Source of the DNA: a bacterium | GTDB taxonomy: Bacteria > Bacillota > Bacilli > Lactobacillales > Streptococcaceae | Direction: 5' to 3' | NCBI GenBank assembly: GCA_905221435.1 | Contig: CAJNDD010000025.1 | Coordinates: 1-24,885 of the forward strand | DNA length: 24,885 nucleotides | Part shown: positions 22,230 to 24,885 of the stretch, piece by piece | Numbering within the stretch: position 1 is the first letter of the stretch | Layout of the letters: each line of letters opens with the position of its first letter | Position numbers and translations under genes: made by a program | The notes under the pieces: model-generated | The model's database searches: none | The model's input: the letters and a program-made list of their open reading frames with translations, nothing else | Told to the model about the DNA's origin: nothing

Positions 22230-24323
22230 TCAGCTCCATCCCCTTGCACATTCTCTCAGTTTTTCAATCATATCTCCGACTTGATCCGTCTGATACGTTA
22301 TCTGTCCCATGTCTATCGTTTTAGTATTTTCAAAAGCCAAGACTGGTTTTCCATTTTCTATAAAATATTCTAAAAATTCCTCTGTCTTTTCCCCGTGATT
22401 GATATCCAAAAGAACTTGACAGTCCTCTTTTAGCTCTCTATCCAAATCAACTAAATAGTTGATTCCTGAATAGAGGATGACATTCGGATACCGAACCATT
22501 TGCGCCAAGGAGTCACTGACCAATACTCGTGCTGCAATTTTAAATTGAATCTCTGGTAAGGATTGAACCAATGTTTCAATTTGTTCAATATGGTCTGAGG
22601 CTGTATAGGTGAGACAAGTGAACGGCTCCTTTATCGGATAAAGGTGAGATTTTTGTAATGGATGTAAATGATGATTTTGTCCCAATTCTGTCCATTCAAG
22701 CCCATGGTAGTACCACCAAACATCTCGATAGGTTTGTGCCGCCAAATCTTTCCACGGTTTCCTATGGGAAAGATAATGAATAATAGTAGGATAATCCTGA
22801 CCTACAGGCAACTGATAATCAGTGAACTGCTTATGAATGACAATATGATTATAATCAAAATCCAATTCCAACCATTTATGTTCAAAAAGCATATTTAAGA
22901 TACTCTGATCCGCCTGATCAACCTTATCATGCCATTCATTGGTCAAATCAATCAACCTTTGAGTCATACTTTCTTGCTTCCACAAATCATTATTAATTAA
23001 GAGAACACCTGCGTTAAAGATTTCCCGACCGAAGTAGGCTCTACCTCCAAAATCTCTAACAGCAGCCAAAGGATAATCTTGTAAGTCTGTTGCAAACAAT
23101 TCATCAAGATTTCTCGTTACAACTAAATCACAGTCCAAGTAGAGGGCCTTGTCTTCTTGCACGAAATCAGCTATAAAATAGCGTAAAAAAACAGTGTAAC
23201 TAATATCTGTCTTATACCTTGAAATCTGCTCGGATGTCACCCTACAATTGATAATTTCTGAATCAAACTTCTCTATGCGCTTATTTAATTGCTTAATCCA
23301 TTCATTAGGAAAATCGCTATTAATCAGATAAAAACGAATCGAGCGATTGTGGTAACAGATAGACTTGATATTAGTCATTACTTGGTCTACATAGGAATAG
23401 TTTGCTGCTAGGACAATGGCTTTCTTTTGTATTTTCTTAGTTTTTTCAAGCTTGTCTAGTAGATATTTTTTTGCCTCAAACTCTTTATAGGTGGGAGTTT
23501 CTTCTAAGCCACTGACCTTCCCATTAGAAAGACTCCCTTCTAACATCTGACGATAAATAGCTAAATGTTTTTCTAAAGGATATCCTAGACTAGCTAATAA
23601 AGTGATACGTTCAGACATAGCATCAACCAAGGCATGCATCCACTTTTCTGTCCAAGATCTGGATAAACTATTATTTCTGATGCGATAAGAATAGATTCCA
23701 TTATGGATATAAACAATCTTTTCTGCCAACAGATAAATCTTTTGATTGAGGTAACCATCCTCTCCTAATTTACCTATGTCGAAGCGCAACCGCTCGAATA
23801 ATCCTGCCTTATAGAGTTTACCCCAAGCAGATATCAAAGCAAAACTCTTCATTTCTTGGGATTCATATAAGTTCTCAAATATGGAAACATTATCATATAC
23901 CCTCTCGTAATAGGAGTCTCCTGATATATGAAAGTAGAACATTCCTTCACTTTCGTTGAAAGAATAGTAATTCCCAACTGCAATATCAGCCTGATACTCT
24001 GTTATTTTTTTGTATAGGGTTTCTACATAATCTGACTCAATCCAATCATCCGAGTCAACAAAAGTTACGTAATTTCCGGACATATTATTCAGACCGGTGT
24101 TTCGTGCGGCAGAAATACCAGCATTTTCTTGTTCTATATAGATAATTCGGTGATCCATTTCTGAAAATTCTTTACAAATCTCACCTGAAGCATCCGTAGA
24201 ACCATCATTAACGACAACAATCTCAATATTTTTATATGTTTGAGCAATAATACTATCTAGGCATTTTCTTAGATAGCTTTCCACATTGTAAACCGGTACA
24301 ATGACCGTTATTTTATCATCCAC
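22230..24323 (-). CDS. GT2-GT8 fusion glycosyltransferase with C-terminal shared module
   Basis: This 697-residue enzyme has two catalytic domains. Residues 1-230 are GT2: TVIVPVYNVESYLRKCLDSI, DGSTD at 40-44, and VTFVDSDDWIESDYV with the metal-binding DSDD at 90-93. Residues 300-545 are GT8: AIVLAANYSYVDQVM, YLDCDLVV with DCD at 397-399, FNAGVLLINNDLW, DQSILNMLF and HYLSHRKPW. Residues 566-697 are the module shared with three other proteins here. It probably adds two sugars to the SRR glycan in the cytoplasm. The start is GTG at 24323, with AAGGAG 10 nt upstream. It is the first gene after the adhesin terminator, with a TATAAT element close by. Confidence 0.88.
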   Translation of the reverse strand: MDDKITVIVPVYNVESYLRKCLDSIIAQTYKNIEIVVVNDGSTDASGEICKEFSEMDHRIIYIEQENAGISAARNTGLNNMSGNYVTFVDSDDWIESDYVETLYKKITEYQADIAVGNYYSFNESEGMFYFHISGDSYYERVYDNVSIFENLYESQEMKSFALISAWGKLYKAGLFERLRFDIGKLGEDGYLNQKIYLLAEKIVYIHNGIYSYRIRNNSLSRSWTEKWMHALVDAMSERITLLASLGYPLEKHLAIYRQMLEGSLSNGKVSGLEETPTYKEFEAKKYLLDKLEKTKKIQKKAIVLAANYSYVDQVMTNIKSICYHNRSIRFYLINSDFPNEWIKQLNKRIEKFDSEIINCRVTSEQISRYKTDISYTVFLRYFIADFVQEDKALYLDCDLVVTRNLDELFATDLQDYPLAAVRDFGGRAYFGREIFNAGVLLINNDLWKQESMTQRLIDLTNEWHDKVDQADQSILNMLFEHKWLELDFDYNHIVIHKQFTDYQLPVGQDYPTIIHYLSHRKPWKDLAAQTYRDVWWYYHGLEWTELGQNHHLHPLQKSHLYPIKEPFTCLTYTASDHIEQIETLVQSLPEIQFKIAARVLVSDSLAQMVRYPNVILYSGINYLVDLDRELKEDCQVLLDINHGEKTEEFLEYFIENGKPVLAFENTKTIDMGQITYQTDQVGDMIEKLRECARGWS

Positions 24324-24345
24324 TAGCGATTTTCTCCTTATATTT

Positions 24346-24351
24346 ATTATA
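24346..24351 (-). promoter_or_regulatory. -10 element (TATAAT) before the glycosylation/export operon
   Basis: The minus strand reads TTGTATAAT 23 bp before the GTG start at 24323, giving a leader of only about 16 nt. A perfect -10 is visible, but no good -35 at the right distance (TTGACT is only 9 bp away). It lies just after the adhesin terminator, where an internal promoter would be expected. Confidence 0.5.
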
Positions 24352-24388
24352 CAATTTTTTAGTCAAAATTTCAGCTATATAATAGTAA

Positions 24389-24423
24389 AAACCCCTTGAA
24401 AATTCTAATTTTTCAAGGGGTTT
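24389..24423 (-). terminator. Terminator after the SRR adhesin gene
   Basis: A perfect 14-bp inverted repeat (24389-24402 with 24410-24423) has a 7-nt loop. On the minus strand it ends GGGGTTTTT. It lies 48 bp after the adhesin stop and probably lowers expression of the downstream enzymes relative to the adhesin. Confidence 0.8.
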
Positions 24424-24471
24424 CTATGATTTACGTGCACGAGTTAGTTTAGCCTAAATTTATAGGTCATC

Positions 24472-24885
24472 TTACTCTTCTTCATCACGTTTACGGCGTT
24501 TCACAACCAATCCAATACCTGTAACTGCTGCTAAAGCTCCTAAAAGCACGGATGATTTGGAAGCTTCTGTACCTGTATTCGGCAATTGCTGTCTAGTCTT
24601 ACCTGCTGACTCTGATGCACTTGTTGAAGCGGACTCACTTGCCGATGTACTTGCACTTACTGAGGCACTTGTTGAAGCGGATGCACTTGCCGATGTACTT
24701 GCACTTACTGAGGCACTTGTTGAAGCGGACTCACTTGCCGATGTACTTGCTGAAACTGAAGCACTTGTTGAAGCGGATACGCTCGCTGACGTACTTGCAC
24801 TTACTGAAGCACTTGTTGAAGCGGATACGCTCGCTGATGTACTTGCTGAAACTGAAGCACTCGTTGAAGCAGACTCACTTGCCGA
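24472..24885 (-). CDS. Serine-rich-repeat cell-wall adhesin, C-terminal end only
   Basis: The frame is open from the right edge of the window to TAA at 24472-24474, so only the last 137 codons are seen. About 90 residues are repeats of the type [16 protein letters not shown] (48-bp period). They are followed by SAGKTRQQ, the sortase motif LPNTG (24571-24585), a hydrophobic helix ([18 protein letters not shown]) and the tail KRRKRDEEE. This is the C-terminus of SRR glycoproteins such as PsrP, GspB, Fap1 and SraP: O-glycosylated in the cytoplasm, exported by SecA2/SecY2 and anchored to peptidoglycan by sortase A. The signal peptide and binding region lie outside the window, so ligand and name cannot be given. 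Confidence 0.93.
   Translation of the reverse strand, partial: SASESASTSASVSASTSASVSASTSASVSASTSASVSASTSASVSASTSASESASTSASVSASTSASASASTSASVSASTSASESASTSASESAGKTRQQLPNTGTEASKSSVLLGALAAVTGIGLVVKRRKRDEEE

Noticed and set aside
24608..24885. Regular short repeats that could suggest a CRISPR array or minisatellite
   Set aside because: The repeats are in frame, encode Ser/Ala/Thr/Val/Glu units and run into LPNTG, a membrane helix and a stop. They are the coding repeat of the SRR adhesin, with no spacers.

Overview
This window looks like a chromosomal segment of a streptococcus of the mitis/oralis/pneumoniae group. The evidence is a complete accessory Sec (SecA2/SecY2/Asp1-5) locus next to a serine-rich-repeat (SRR) cell-wall adhesin with an LPNTG anchor, AT-rich DNA, and strong AGGAGG-type ribosome sites. 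All genes I accept are on the minus strand, so the window is best read from its right end to its left end.

Right part (about 24885 to 8806), SRR adhesin glycosylation and export. It opens with the 3' end of an SRR adhesin gene (Ser/Ala/Thr repeats, LPNTG, membrane helix, charged tail), followed by a hairpin terminator. Then come a GT2-GT8 fusion glycosyltransferase, a hexapeptide acetyltransferase, a Gtf3/Nss glucosyltransferase, a GT8-DUF1792 double glycosyltransferase and a single GT8 enzyme. secY2, asp1, asp2, asp3 and secA2 follow, tightly packed, and after a 203-bp gap come asp4 and asp5. The expected logic is that glycosyltransferases decorate the SRR protein in the cytoplasm, Asp1-3 and SecA2 carry it to the SecY2/Asp4/Asp5 channel, and sortase anchors it. 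The key anomaly is that gtfA and gtfB, the pair that adds the first GlcNAc and normally lies between secA2 and asp4, are absent. Just after secA2 the first nine codons of a gtfA-like gene survive (MIIYNINLG), followed by a stop and non-coding DNA: a deletion scar.

A second notable pattern is a roughly 125-residue module that occurs five times in four adjacent glycosylation genes, fused to GT2-GT8, GT8, GT8-DUF1792 and acetyltransferase catalytic domains.

Left part (about 8735 to 100), an immunity-gene array. It holds five DUF600/YezG-like immunity genes, two copies of an unrecognised 219-residue gene, a SUFU-domain gene, an Imm47-like gene, a DUF6985/DUF2004-like gene and three membrane-protein genes, one of them a broken remnant. 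A block of about 1.75 kb is duplicated (about 1036-2790 and 6988-8740). Near-identical terminator-plus-promoter modules of 104 bp separate cassettes. No toxin gene is visible, so the array looks like stored or orphan immunity genes of the kind that accompany polymorphic or type VII (LXG) toxins.

No tRNA, rRNA, CRISPR array or intact insertion sequence was seen.
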